Shown piece after piece: positions 1 through 7,982 of a stretch of 38,897 bases of DNA. Positions within the stretch are counted from its first letter, which is position 1. Each line of letters starts with the position of its first letter. Both the position numbers and the translations under genes were made by a program. The notes beneath the pieces are model-generated. The model worked only from the letters and a program-made list of their open reading frames with translations, did not search any database and was not told where the DNA came from. The DNA comes from Lachnospiraceae bacterium (lineage in GTDB: Bacteria; Bacillota; Clostridia; Lachnospirales; Lachnospiraceae), in assembly GCA_024697065.1 (NCBI GenBank), contig JAILGE010000021.1, positions 1 through 38,897 on the forward strand. Reading direction: 5' to 3'.

Positions 1-209
1 CTTAAAGACATCCTGCCATCTTTCCGTCTTTCGCACTGCAGATAGCCGCCACGTCTTGACGCCTGGTATGCGTCAATAACATCTTTTCCAAGTTCCCCAA
101 GCCAGTAATCAGCAATTTGTACATGAGCTGAACCACATACAGGATCTTCCGCGATAGAAAGCTTCGGGCAAAACAGCTTTTACCGGACGGATGCCAATGT
201 GGCATGACC
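1..209 (-). pseudogene. PhzF-family isomerase remnant (internally deleted, runs off window edge)
   Basis: One minus-strand frame reads GHATLASVR, a TAA stop, then KLFCPKLSIAEDPVCGSAH, then a run containing YWLGELGKDVIDAYQASRRG, still open at base 1. GHATLA is the conserved N-terminal-half motif of PhzF-family proteins. PKLxIxEDPVxGSAH followed by YQASxRGG is the conserved C-terminal-half signature. In intact family members these are roughly 150 residues apart; here they are almost adjacent and separated by a stop at 180-182. The simplest reading is a gene that suffered a large internal deletion and is decaying. The motifs are direct observation and the family assignment rests on known signatures. 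Upstream of GHAT no PhzF N-terminus is recognisable. Confidence 0.75.
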
Positions 210-565
210 AAAATTGGAAAATATTCTTCCCACGGTCAATCTTATTCCGTCCGCATATAACTTCGATTTAGTATTACAAATCTCCCCGGATTTATACAGA
301 CGCACATACCGGAAAAGGCAAACAACAGAACCTAGCTCCTTGAACTGTGACAAAGTTTTCTTAAGTCGCTTCGTTCATCGTTTTTCCTCCATTCAGTGTA
401 TTTGCAGACGAAAAAAGACACTCTCTCCGGAATTGTGTCTTCTGAAGATTGTGTCTTTAATCTCTAAATATTATGTTGGCAGCCTTTGACATCAAAAATA
501 AGCGGAAATTGATGTCAGATTGACTTTGTGTGTCTCAAACAGTCAGTATTTATGCGCCCTAGAGG
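210..565. other. Gene-poor intergenic stretch between the phzF remnant and glgA
   Basis: No intact gene is visible on either strand. The minus strand has a clean Shine-Dalgarno (GGAGG at about 384-391) placed before an ATG at 376-378, but that frame stops after MNEAT. It is likely the abandoned start region of the decayed gene to its left, although I could not connect the two by reading frame. The rest is the glgA terminator (411-441) and AT-rich sequence without a recognisable RNA. Confidence 0.5.
411..441 (-). terminator. Rho-independent terminator downstream of glgA
   Basis: On the minus strand AAGACAC (435-441 read in reverse) pairs with GTGTCTT (415-421) and is followed by a run of U (411-416). 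It lies about 125 nt beyond the glgA stop. A second copy of AAGACACAAT sits just upstream and could compete for the same arm. The stem is short, so efficiency is uncertain. Confidence 0.55.
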
Positions 566-2011
566 TTACCCTATCAACCAGTCGTACATCTCCTGGTATT
601 TTGAAGCCGACACATGCCATGAGAAATCCTCTGCCATGGCGCGGTCGATCATCTTGTTCCACTCACGCCTCTTATCATAATAGATCTTCTCGGCATATCT
701 GATGGTAGCCAGCATCTCATGAGCATTGTAATTCATGAATGAGAAGCCTGTACCTGTACTGTTGAATTCATTATAAGGCAGGACCGTATCCTTGAGTCCC
801 CCTGTCTCCCTGACGATGGGCACCGTTCCGTAACGAAGCGCCATAAGCTGGGAAAGACCGCAGGGTTCAAAGAGGCTGGGCATCAGGAATGCATCGCAGG
901 CTGCGTAGATCCTGTGTGAAAGCCCTTCCGAATAACAGATATTGGCGGATACTTTGTTTCCGTACTTCCACTCAAAATGGCGGAACATATTCTCATATCT
1001 CTCTTCTCCGGTTCCCAGTACAACTATCTGAACCGCATCCTGGCAGAGTTCGTCCATGATATAAGCGATGAGATCAAAGCCCTTCTGATCCGTAAGTCTG
1101 GAAACAATGCCGATCATCATGATATGATCGTCCTCTTCAAGATTCATCTCCTTCTGAAGAGCACGTTTATTCTTTATCTTTTCCTTTCGGAAGTTTCTGG
1201 CATCATACTTATATTCGATGTACTTATCCGCTGCAGGATTGTACTCATCATAATCTATACCGTTAAGTATACCCCTGAGACTGTCCGACCTTGCACGGAG
1301 CAGACCGTCCAGGCCTTCGCCATAGAAAGGAGTCTTTATCTCTTCAGCATAGGTCTGGCTTACCGTGGTAATGGCATCCGCATATACGAGACCGCCCTTT
1401 AACAGGTTTGCATCCTTATATGCCTCCAGCTTATCCGGAGTGAAATAACTTGCTGGAATACCCGTGATATCACGTACTTCGGGAACATCCCACTTTCCCT
1501 GGAATTTAAGATTGTGAATGGTCATAACAGACTTCATTCTCGCAAACATGGGATTATCCGCAAAGCGCTCTCTGAGATATACCGGTACCAGTCCCGTCTG
1601 CCAGTCATGGCAATGGATGAGATCCGGTTCAAATCCCAGTAAAGGTATGGCTGAAAGAGCCGCCTTTGAGAAAAAAGCAAACTTCACTATGTCATCATAG
1701 ACATTACCGCTGTAAGGCTTAAAGCCTCCAAACATCATCTCATTATCTATGAAATAATACTTTACGCCATCATACTCAGCCTCAAGTATACCAACATATT
1801 CATTATTCCAGTGAAAATCCATGTAGAAGTGTGTCTTATATTTCATCAGGTCTTTCATTTCCTGACTCATACACATATACTTCGGCATCATAACCCTTAT
1901 GTCAAAGTATCTCTTATCAACACATTTCGGGAGCGATCCAACCACATCGGCAAGCCCTCCCGTCTTGATAAAGGGAACACCCTCGGATGCGATAAAAAGA
2001 ATATTCTTCAT
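566..2011 (-). CDS. glgA: Glycogen (starch) synthase, ADP-glucose type, GT5
   Basis: A 481-aa protein, close to the usual ~477 aa of bacterial GlgA. It transfers glucose from ADP-glucose to the growing alpha-1,4-glucan in the cytosol. The N-terminal ADP-glucose motif KTGGLADVVGSLP starts at residue 16. HCHDWQTGLVPVYL, the GILNGIDYDEYNP segment and the C-terminal IVSRLTDQKGFDLI and LFEPCGLSQLMALRYGT motifs (catalytic E-x7-E region) are all in the expected order. The ATG at 2011 has a GGAGGG Shine-Dalgarno. It has its own promoter overlapping the end of xpt, so it need not depend on the nucleoside operon upstream. No other glycogen gene is in the window. Confidence 0.97.
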   Translation of the reverse strand: MKNILFIASEGVPFIKTGGLADVVGSLPKCVDKRYFDIRVMMPKYMCMSQEMKDLMKYKTHFYMDFHWNNEYVGILEAEYDGVKYYFIDNEMMFGGFKPYSGNVYDDIVKFAFFSKAALSAIPLLGFEPDLIHCHDWQTGLVPVYLRERFADNPMFARMKSVMTIHNLKFQGKWDVPEVRDITGIPASYFTPDKLEAYKDANLLKGGLVYADAITTVSQTYAEEIKTPFYGEGLDGLLRARSDSLRGILNGIDYDEYNPAADKYIEYKYDARNFRKEKIKNKRALQKEMNLEEDDHIMMIGIVSRLTDQKGFDLIAYIMDELCQDAVQIVVLGTGEERYENMFRHFEWKYGNKVSANICYSEGLSHRIYAACDAFLMPSLFEPCGLSQLMALRYGTVPIVRETGGLKDTVLPYNEFNSTGTGFSFMNYNAHEMLATIRYAEKIYYDKRREWNKMIDRAMAEDFSWHVSASKYQEMYDWLIG

Positions 2012-2063
2012 ATGCCACTGCCCTCCGTTATCTATTTTGTAATCCCTTACAAAACCTGATTTT

Positions 2064-2092
2064 ATTATATAATAACGGGTATTTTATTTAAA
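2064..2092 (-). promoter_or_regulatory. Predicted sigma-A promoter of glgA
   Basis: TTTAAA (2087-2092), 17-nt spacer, TATAAT (2064-2069), reading leftward, about 55 nt before the glgA ATG. The -35 overlaps the xpt stop codon. The -10 is perfect and the -35 is a 4/6 match. Confidence 0.6.
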
Positions 2093-2672
2093 GATGCCTG
2101 AAAATGATTTTGCCTGTAGAAGCATCCATGGAATCAATGATGGCAAGAGAATGGAGATTAACACCGGCCTCTCTCAGCTTCTTTCCTCCATCCTGGAATC
2201 CCTTCTCGATGGCAATCCCAACACCCTCGATAGAAGCTCCCGATTCCCTGATGATCTGGATAAGACCCTCGATAGCACAGCCATTAGCGAGAAAATCATC
2301 TATTACGAGTATATGATCTTCCGGTGAAAGATACTTTTTCGAAACTATAACATCATATTCCCTTCCGTGGGTGAAAGAACGGATCTTGGTGGAATATACA
2401 CTTCCGTCAAGATTGATGGACTGGGATTTCTTGGCAAATACCACAGGCACATTATCAAAATACTGCGCCGCAACCGCTGCTATGGCGATACCGGAAGCTT
2501 CAATGGTAAGGATCTTTGTGATCTTTTTATCAGCAAAGAGTCTCTTTAATTCTTTGCCCATTTCATTAAAAAGTCCGATATCCATCTGATGGTTCAAAAA
2601 AGAATCAACCTTAAGGACATTCCCCTCTTTAACAGTTCCGTCTTGTTCTATACGCTTTTCAAGCAGTTCCAT
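2088..2672 (-). CDS. xpt: Xanthine phosphoribosyltransferase
   Basis: A 194-aa type I phosphoribosyltransferase that converts xanthine and PRPP to XMP. The PRPP-binding loop [11 protein letters not shown] lies at residues 121-131. The opening MELLEKRI and the [27 protein letters not shown] block are typical of Firmicute Xpt. It begins 51 nt after the last permease of the nucleoside transporter, with a GGAGGGTAAAAA-type ribosome site, so it is probably the tail of that transcript. This pairs uptake of purine nucleosides with base salvage. No purine riboswitch was seen before it, although in other Firmicutes xpt is often riboswitch controlled. Confidence 0.93.
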   Translation of the reverse strand: MELLEKRIEQDGTVKEGNVLKVDSFLNHQMDIGLFNEMGKELKRLFADKKITKILTIEASGIAIAAVAAQYFDNVPVVFAKKSQSINLDGSVYSTKIRSFTHGREYDVIVSKKYLSPEDHILVIDDFLANGCAIEGLIQIIRESGASIEGVGIAIEKGFQDGGKKLREAGVNLHSLAIIDSMDASTGKIIFRHL

Positions 2673-2723
2673 TTTTTACCCTCCACGGCCAGAAATCTTT
2701 TTCAGACTTCTGTTATCCTCATC

Positions 2724-3707
2724 TTATCGCTCTTCTCTGAAATAAGGAAGTCCCAAAGCCGCAGGCGGCTGTTTGTCCTTGCTGTTCCTGAGACTTGTGA
2801 CAATAAGTACGATAATGGTCACAACATAGGGAAGCATCTTGAATATCTCCTGAGAGCTTCTTGTGAGTCCGGGGATATAGAGATACATCCAGTAAAGTAT
2901 TCCGAAAAGATATGCCCCCCAGATGGCATTGATGCTTTTCCATGTAGTAAAGATAACAAGCGCTACAGCAAGCCATCCCAGCGTCTCAATGGAACCGTCA
3001 TTAGCCCACGTTCCCTTTATGTAGTCCATTACATAATAGACACCGCCGAAGCCCGATATACCGGCACCTATGCATATGGCAAGATATTTATTCTTTGTAA
3101 CATTTATGCCCGCAGCATCCGCAGCAGCGGGATTCTCACCAATGGTCCTGAGATTAAGACCTCTCCTTGTATGATTTAAGAAATAATGTGTGATGACAGC
3201 GGTGATCACAGCCAGATAAACCATAAAACCGTAAGAGAATAGTACTTTTCCCACTGTTCCTGCCTTTGAAAGAGGTGTTACTGCTTTGAAGGCGGAACTG
3301 GTCACGGGGACAGCGATCTGCTCGAATCTTCCGGCAAGAGTATTAAGTGAACCGCCGAAGAAGTTTGCCACTCCGGAGCCGAATATGGTAAGTGTAAGTC
3401 CTGTCACGTTCTGATTTGCTTTTAAGGTGATGGTCAGGAAAGCATATACCAGACCGCCCAATGCCGATGCGATAAAAGCACTCAAAAGCGCAATGATGAC
3501 ACAAAGGATCTTATTGGGAGCATCGGTGCTGCCTTCATAAATAAAAACAGATGCCAGGGAAGCGATACCGCCAAGGTACATGATACCAGGGACTCCGAGA
3601 TTTAAGTTGCCGGCCTTCTCTGTGATTATCTCTCCTATACAGCCGAACATTATCACGGTTCCAAAAGCAACGGCGCCCAGTAAAAGCTGAATCAGGGATG
3701 TAGCCAT
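2724..3707 (-). CDS. Nucleoside ABC transporter permease (NupQ/YufQ-like)
   Basis: A 327-aa polytopic membrane protein of the BPD_transp_2 (RbsC/LivH-like) permease family. It has about eight hydrophobic segments and motifs typical of the second permease of BMP-type uptake systems, such as GEIITEKAGNLNLGVPGIMYL near the N-terminus and RTIGENPAAADAAGINV in the middle. Its ATG overlaps the previous permease's stop (TAATG), and AGGAGGAGG at the end of that gene serves as its ribosome site. This indicates tight translational coupling. It should heterodimerise with the neighbouring permease. Substrate is inferred from the BMP binding protein and the adjacent xpt. Confidence 0.9.
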   Translation of the reverse strand: MATSLIQLLLGAVAFGTVIMFGCIGEIITEKAGNLNLGVPGIMYLGGIASLASVFIYEGSTDAPNKILCVIIALLSAFIASALGGLVYAFLTITLKANQNVTGLTLTIFGSGVANFFGGSLNTLAGRFEQIAVPVTSSAFKAVTPLSKAGTVGKVLFSYGFMVYLAVITAVITHYFLNHTRRGLNLRTIGENPAAADAAGINVTKNKYLAICIGAGISGFGGVYYVMDYIKGTWANDGSIETLGWLAVALVIFTTWKSINAIWGAYLFGILYWMYLYIPGLTRSSQEIFKMLPYVVTIIVLIVTSLRNSKDKQPPAALGLPYFREER

Positions 3708-4810
3708 TATGCCTCCTCCTTTGCATGTTTTCTGAATACCAGTCGATAATTTATGAAGAATTCACTGGCAAGTATGAAGAAAAGGATTATGCCTATTATC
3801 ATATCCGATGCATAATCATTGAGTTTGCACTTGGATGCGATCTCGGTCGCACCGCTGCCCAGGAATGCAAGGAGAAGTGCGATCAAAAGCATATAAAATG
3901 AATTGAATTTGGCAAGCCATGCAACTATGATGGCGGTGAATCCCCTGCCTCCCGCAGTTGATGTTGATATCGTATGTGAAGCCCCGCTCACTGCAAGGAA
4001 TCCGGCTATACCGCAAACAGCTCCCGATAAGAGCATGGTACGGATTATAACTTTGGAAACACTGATACCTGCGTAACGGGCTGTATTCTCCGAATCACCC
4101 ACAACAGCGATCTCATAACCGTGCTTGGTATATTTGAGATAGACCCACATAAGTATGGCCAGTGTTACCACCAATATTATATTGAGTGTATATTTCTGTC
4201 CGAATATTTCGGGAAACCAGCCCGCCTGTGTATTGGAATTAATTATACCCACAGTGTTCGAGCCCTTTGGATTCTCCCACTTTGAAACGAAAAAGCTGGT
4301 AAGCTGTATCGCCACATAATTCATCATAAGCGTAAAAAGCGTCTCGTTTGTATTCCACTTTGCTTTGAACACAGCAGGAAGCAGTGCCCATAAAGCACCT
4401 GCAGCAGCACTGGTCGCAAACATGATGATAAGAAGCGGAAATGTGGGAAGCATATTAAGATTGATCATGCATCCGGCAGAAACAATGCCTCCTATCAGGA
4501 TCTGCCCTTCCGCACCTATATTCCAGAATTTCATCTTGAACGCAGGTGCGAGTCCGATGGCAACACATGCTAACATCATCATCTCTCTGATCGTAGCAAA
4601 GGATCTTCTGGTACTTCCGAAAGCCCCCTTGAACATAGTTACATATACGGCGACAGGATTAAGCCCGGTGATAACATTGATAAGTATGCCGCATACTATA
4701 AGCGACACTACTACGGATCCGATCCTGATGCAGATCTTAGGTCCGGACTTCATGTCTCCTCTTTTTACAACACGGATAAAAGGATCCTTAACTGCGGAAT
4801 TATCACTCAT
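3707..4810 (-). CDS. Nucleoside ABC transporter permease (NupP/YufP-like)
   Basis: A 367-aa membrane permease of the same family, with about eight to nine hydrophobic segments and the characteristic KFWNIGAEGQILIGGI motif. An upstream in-frame ATG at 4825 exists, but that codon is part of ATGGAGGTAAGAAAGATGAGT. The GGAGG there is the ribosome site for the ATG at 4810, so 4810 is the better start. This start overlaps the 3' end of the ATPase gene by 8 nt (ATGAGTGA). It is the middle gene of the nup-type operon and is expected to form the membrane channel with the permease encoded at 2724-3707. Confidence 0.9.
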   Translation of the reverse strand: MSDNSAVKDPFIRVVKRGDMKSGPKICIRIGSVVVSLIVCGILINVITGLNPVAVYVTMFKGAFGSTRRSFATIREMMMLACVAIGLAPAFKMKFWNIGAEGQILIGGIVSAGCMINLNMLPTFPLLIIMFATSAAAGALWALLPAVFKAKWNTNETLFTLMMNYVAIQLTSFFVSKWENPKGSNTVGIINSNTQAGWFPEIFGQKYTLNIILVVTLAILMWVYLKYTKHGYEIAVVGDSENTARYAGISVSKVIIRTMLLSGAVCGIAGFLAVSGASHTISTSTAGGRGFTAIIVAWLAKFNSFYMLLIALLLAFLGSGATEIASKCKLNDYASDMIIGIILFFILASEFFINYRLVFRKHAKEEA

Positions 4811-6389
4811 CTTTCTTACCTCCATCAGCCGTATCCCTGTAATCGATCTTAGTCATCATCAAACCTATATTTCCCTTGTTAAAATCTTTATTATCTCCGT
4901 CAGGCTTATATTCCAGAACGCCGTTTATCCTTCCGTCACATAAGACAATGATACGGTCACACAAAGCAACCATAACATCAAGATCCTCGCCTACAAATAT
5001 GACGGCACTCCCCTTTTTCTTTTGCTCATTGAGGAGATGATAGATCGTATATGAGGTATTTATATCAAGACCTCTTACGACATAAGCCGTCATTAGAACA
5101 GTAGGAGAAGCCGCGATCTCTCTTCCCACAAGAACCTTTTGTACATTTCCTCCGGAAAGATTCTTTACCGGAGTAGATATCCCGGGTGTCACCACTTCCA
5201 GCTCATCCTTTATCTTCTCTGCAAGCTGTCTTGGCTTCTTAACATCGGTAAAGATATGTCCGTTGGAACGATAATCCTTAAGCATCATATTTTCCGTCAT
5301 ACCCATGGAACCCACAAGTCCCATTCCCAGACGGTCTTCGGGTACAAAAGACAGCCTGATGCCAAGATCCCTGATCTCTCTCGGACTCTTGCCTACAAGC
5401 TGGTCACCGTCAATGCTCTCATCTCTTGAATGAGGCTGATAATATATAATGCTCGATCCCTTTTCATTTCTTTGCAATCCTGCTATGGACTCAAGCAATT
5501 CCTTCTGCCCGCTGCCGGATATACCTGCTATGCCCAGGATCTCACCGCCGTAGACATCAAAATTGATATCCTTTAATACCTGCAATCCCTCCGGATTGAT
5601 ACAATTGAGATTTCTTACTTCCAACAGGAGTGGTTTCTTATCAGCAACAGGTCTCTCGATATTAAGCTCCACCTTCTTGCCTACCATCATCTCCGTAAGA
5701 GAACTTTCCGTCGCTTCCGAAGTGTTTACGGTACCTATATACTGTCCTCTTCTGAGTATGGCCACCCTGTCACTGATGGAGAGTACTTCATGGAGCTTAT
5801 GTGTAATGATGATAACGGTCTTGCCGTTTTTCTTCATATTTCTCACAACATCAAAAAGCCTCTCCGTCTCCTGTGGTGTGAGAACGGCTGTAGGCTCATC
5901 GAGTATGAGGATATCCGCGCCTCTGTAAAGGACCTTCACGATCTCAAGAGTCTGTTTTTCGGATACACTCATGTCATATACTTTTTTATCGGGATCTATT
6001 ACGAATCCGTATTTATCACAGATTTCTTTGATCTGCGCAGCGATTTTCCTGCGATCAAGCTTTGCTTTCGGATCGATCCCCAGGATCATATTCTCCGAAG
6101 CCGTAAATACATCAACCAGCTTAAAATGCTGATGAACCATCCCTATGCCCAGCTCGTAAGCATCACGGGGATCCCTGATAACAACCGGCTTTCCGTTTAA
6201 GATGATCTCTCCCTCGTCCGGGAAATAAATCCCCGAAAGCATGTTCATAAGGGATGTTTTGCCGCTTCCGTTCTCTCCGAGAAGCGCAAGTATCTCACCC
6301 TTTTCAATCTTCATTGACACATGGTCATTGGACGTAACAGAGCCGAAAGTCTTTGTCACGTTCCTTAGTTCGATCACAGTTTCACTCAT
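4803..6389 (-). CDS. Nucleoside ABC transporter ATPase, two fused nucleotide-binding domains (NupO/YufO-like)
   Basis: A 528-aa double ABC ATPase. The first domain has Walker A GENGSGKT at about residues 38-45, signature variant VSEKQ and Walker B LILDEPTAVL. The second has a degenerate Walker A (GISGSGQK), a good LSGGNVQK signature, and a Walker B region reading YVVRGLD instead of the common QPTRGLD. A weak second site is usual in this family. The longest frame starts at a TTG (6425), but the ATG at 6389 is preceded by GAGAGAG and starts at the typical MSETVIELRNVTK, so I use it. It energises import together with the two permeases and the BMP lipoprotein. Confidence 0.93.
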   Translation of the reverse strand: MSETVIELRNVTKTFGSVTSNDHVSMKIEKGEILALLGENGSGKTSLMNMLSGIYFPDEGEIILNGKPVVIRDPRDAYELGIGMVHQHFKLVDVFTASENMILGIDPKAKLDRRKIAAQIKEICDKYGFVIDPDKKVYDMSVSEKQTLEIVKVLYRGADILILDEPTAVLTPQETERLFDVVRNMKKNGKTVIIITHKLHEVLSISDRVAILRRGQYIGTVNTSEATESSLTEMMVGKKVELNIERPVADKKPLLLEVRNLNCINPEGLQVLKDINFDVYGGEILGIAGISGSGQKELLESIAGLQRNEKGSSIIYYQPHSRDESIDGDQLVGKSPREIRDLGIRLSFVPEDRLGMGLVGSMGMTENMMLKDYRSNGHIFTDVKKPRQLAEKIKDELEVVTPGISTPVKNLSGGNVQKVLVGREIAASPTVLMTAYVVRGLDINTSYTIYHLLNEQKKKGSAVIFVGEDLDVMVALCDRIIVLCDGRINGVLEYKPDGDNKDFNKGNIGLMMTKIDYRDTADGGKKDE

Positions 6390-6488
6390 TTTACTCTCTC
6401 TTTGATTAATATCTGCCAAAGCCAATACAAATTAAATTTACCACATCAGCCGATAAAATGCGATACTTGAGGCCCCGGATACGGCCAT

Positions 6489-6518
6489 AAAAAACCGGGG
6501 CAGATCTCCGCCCCGGTT
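6489..6518 (-). terminator. Terminator/attenuator between the BMP lipoprotein and its ABC ATPase
   Basis: On the minus strand a 9-bp GC-rich stem (AACCGGGGC with GCCCCGGTT, 8-nt loop) is followed by TTTTTTAT. It lies within an operon-like gene order, directly after the binding protein. It probably sets a high ratio of binding protein to membrane components. Confidence 0.85.
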
Positions 6519-6555
6519 TCAGATTTTATATCATACAAAACCCTTTTTTCGCTTA

Positions 6556-7872
6556 TCACTCTGCTGTAAGCTCTGTGATACCATCGATTCTAAGATAGAA
6601 TGAAGGAGCTGCACGAAGCTCTGACTCGTGGAAATATCCGTCAGAAACAGCTTCTTCGTCATCATTCTCGAAATCACCGTCCATATCTACAAGAGCAGAA
6701 TCAACCTTTGCTCCGTCAACAGTGAAAGTATCGGTATCAAATACATGAAGTGAACCATCCTTGATGGCAGCGATAGCTTCATCAACCTTCTCCTGTGTTC
6801 CTGCTGCGCAGGACTCACCGAGAGTTGTGATGGCAACGGCATCTTCAGTGTATCCCTTAGCCCAGTCGGTAGGGATCTTCTCGCCGTTTACAACATCCTT
6901 GAAAGCCTCTGTGTAATATACGGACCAGTTGTTTGTTGCAGATGTAAGTGCTGCTGTGGGAGCAACGCCAAGCATATCAACATTGTAACCTACAGAGTAA
7001 GCAACCTTACCGGAATCAAGTGCTGACTGAACAGCTGTGGGAGCACCGGTTGAATCAGCATGCTGGCCGATAACAACGCATCCGTCAGCCATAAGTGAAT
7101 TAGCAGCCTCGCCCTCAGCAGCGATATCGAACCATGAATTTGTATAGATAACTTCCATGGATACCTTATCATAAACGCTCTTTACACCAAGGTAAAATGC
7201 TGTATATCCGGAAACAACCTCTGCGTAAGGATAAGCACCAACGTAACCGATCTTTACATTTCCGTCAGCATCGAAGTTGGCATCTGAAAGCTCACCTGCA
7301 TCAACAAGCTCTGCTATCTTCATACCTGCAACGATACCTGATACATAACGTGCTTCATAGATATTTGTAAATGCGTTGGAGAAATTATCGAGTCCGCTCA
7401 TTGCTGCGGTATCACCTGTCATTGAAACGAACTGAACATCAGGCTCTTCCTCAGCAGCCTTCTGCATAAATGACTGATGACCGTAGCTGTTTGAGAATAC
7501 AGCTGTGCATCCCTGATCTACAAGGTCGATAGCCGCATCATAGCAGCTCTCATCCTCAGGGATGGAATATTTCCAGAGAATATTGTCTGCAGGAATACCT
7601 ACTGCTTCAGCCGCTTTCTTTACGCCATCGATATGAGCGTAGGTGTAACCTTCGTTCTCATCTCCGACAAGAATAACACCGATCTTAACTTCCGATGCAT
7701 CACCTGTTACGCCTTCCGCGGGAGTAACAGCTTCTGTTCCGGCTTCTGTTGCCTGTTCACCATCGCCTGCGTCTGTTCCTGCAGGAGTTGTGGGAGCAGT
7801 ATCACCGCTGCATGCAGCAAGTGAAAAAGCAGTGATTGCAGCAAGTGCCATGCTAATGATCTTCTTCTTCAT
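6556..7872 (-). CDS. BMP-family nucleoside-binding lipoprotein (NupN/YufN-like)
   Basis: A 438-aa secreted lipoprotein. It has a Lys-rich signal peptide ending in a lipobox at FSLAAC (Cys about residue 21), then a Thr/Ala/Glu-rich linker to about residue 60, then a Bmp domain (PF02608 type). The domain opens KIGVILVGDENEGYTYAHIDGVKKA and continues with SNSYGHQSFMQKAAEEEPDVQFVSMTGD. Family members bind purine nucleosides outside the membrane for the cognate ABC transporter. The ATG has a CCTCC-complement ribosome site and a promoter 57-85 nt upstream. It is the first gene of the nup-xpt transcription unit. The exact ligand cannot be read from sequence. Confidence 0.93.
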   Translation of the reverse strand: MKKKIISMALAAITAFSLAACSGDTAPTTPAGTDAGDGEQATEAGTEAVTPAEGVTGDASEVKIGVILVGDENEGYTYAHIDGVKKAAEAVGIPADNILWKYSIPEDESCYDAAIDLVDQGCTAVFSNSYGHQSFMQKAAEEEPDVQFVSMTGDTAAMSGLDNFSNAFTNIYEARYVSGIVAGMKIAELVDAGELSDANFDADGNVKIGYVGAYPYAEVVSGYTAFYLGVKSVYDKVSMEVIYTNSWFDIAAEGEAANSLMADGCVVIGQHADSTGAPTAVQSALDSGKVAYSVGYNVDMLGVAPTAALTSATNNWSVYYTEAFKDVVNGEKIPTDWAKGYTEDAVAITTLGESCAAGTQEKVDEAIAAIKDGSLHVFDTDTFTVDGAKVDSALVDMDGDFENDDEEAVSDGYFHESELRAAPSFYLRIDGITELTAE

Positions 7873-7928
7873 AGTTTCCTCCTTTGTTCTATCCGCCCGA
7901 TACGGATACTGTGTATGAAAACTATTGC

Positions 7929-7957
7929 AGAATATACCAAAACTTCGAAGATGTAAA
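7929..7957 (-). promoter_or_regulatory. Predicted promoter of the nucleoside transporter operon
   Basis: TTTACA (7952-7957), 17-nt spacer, TATTCT (7929-7934), reading leftward. The predicted start is about 50 nt before the BMP ATG. The 5' leader is too short for a purine riboswitch and none is recognisable. Confidence 0.55.
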
Positions 7958-7982
7958 TATTAATATTGCACAAAAGCCGAAT

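Noticed and set aside
7873-7982. Purine riboswitch before the BMP gene
   Set aside because: The leader after the predicted promoter is about 50 nt, too short, and no purine aptamer core is recognisable.
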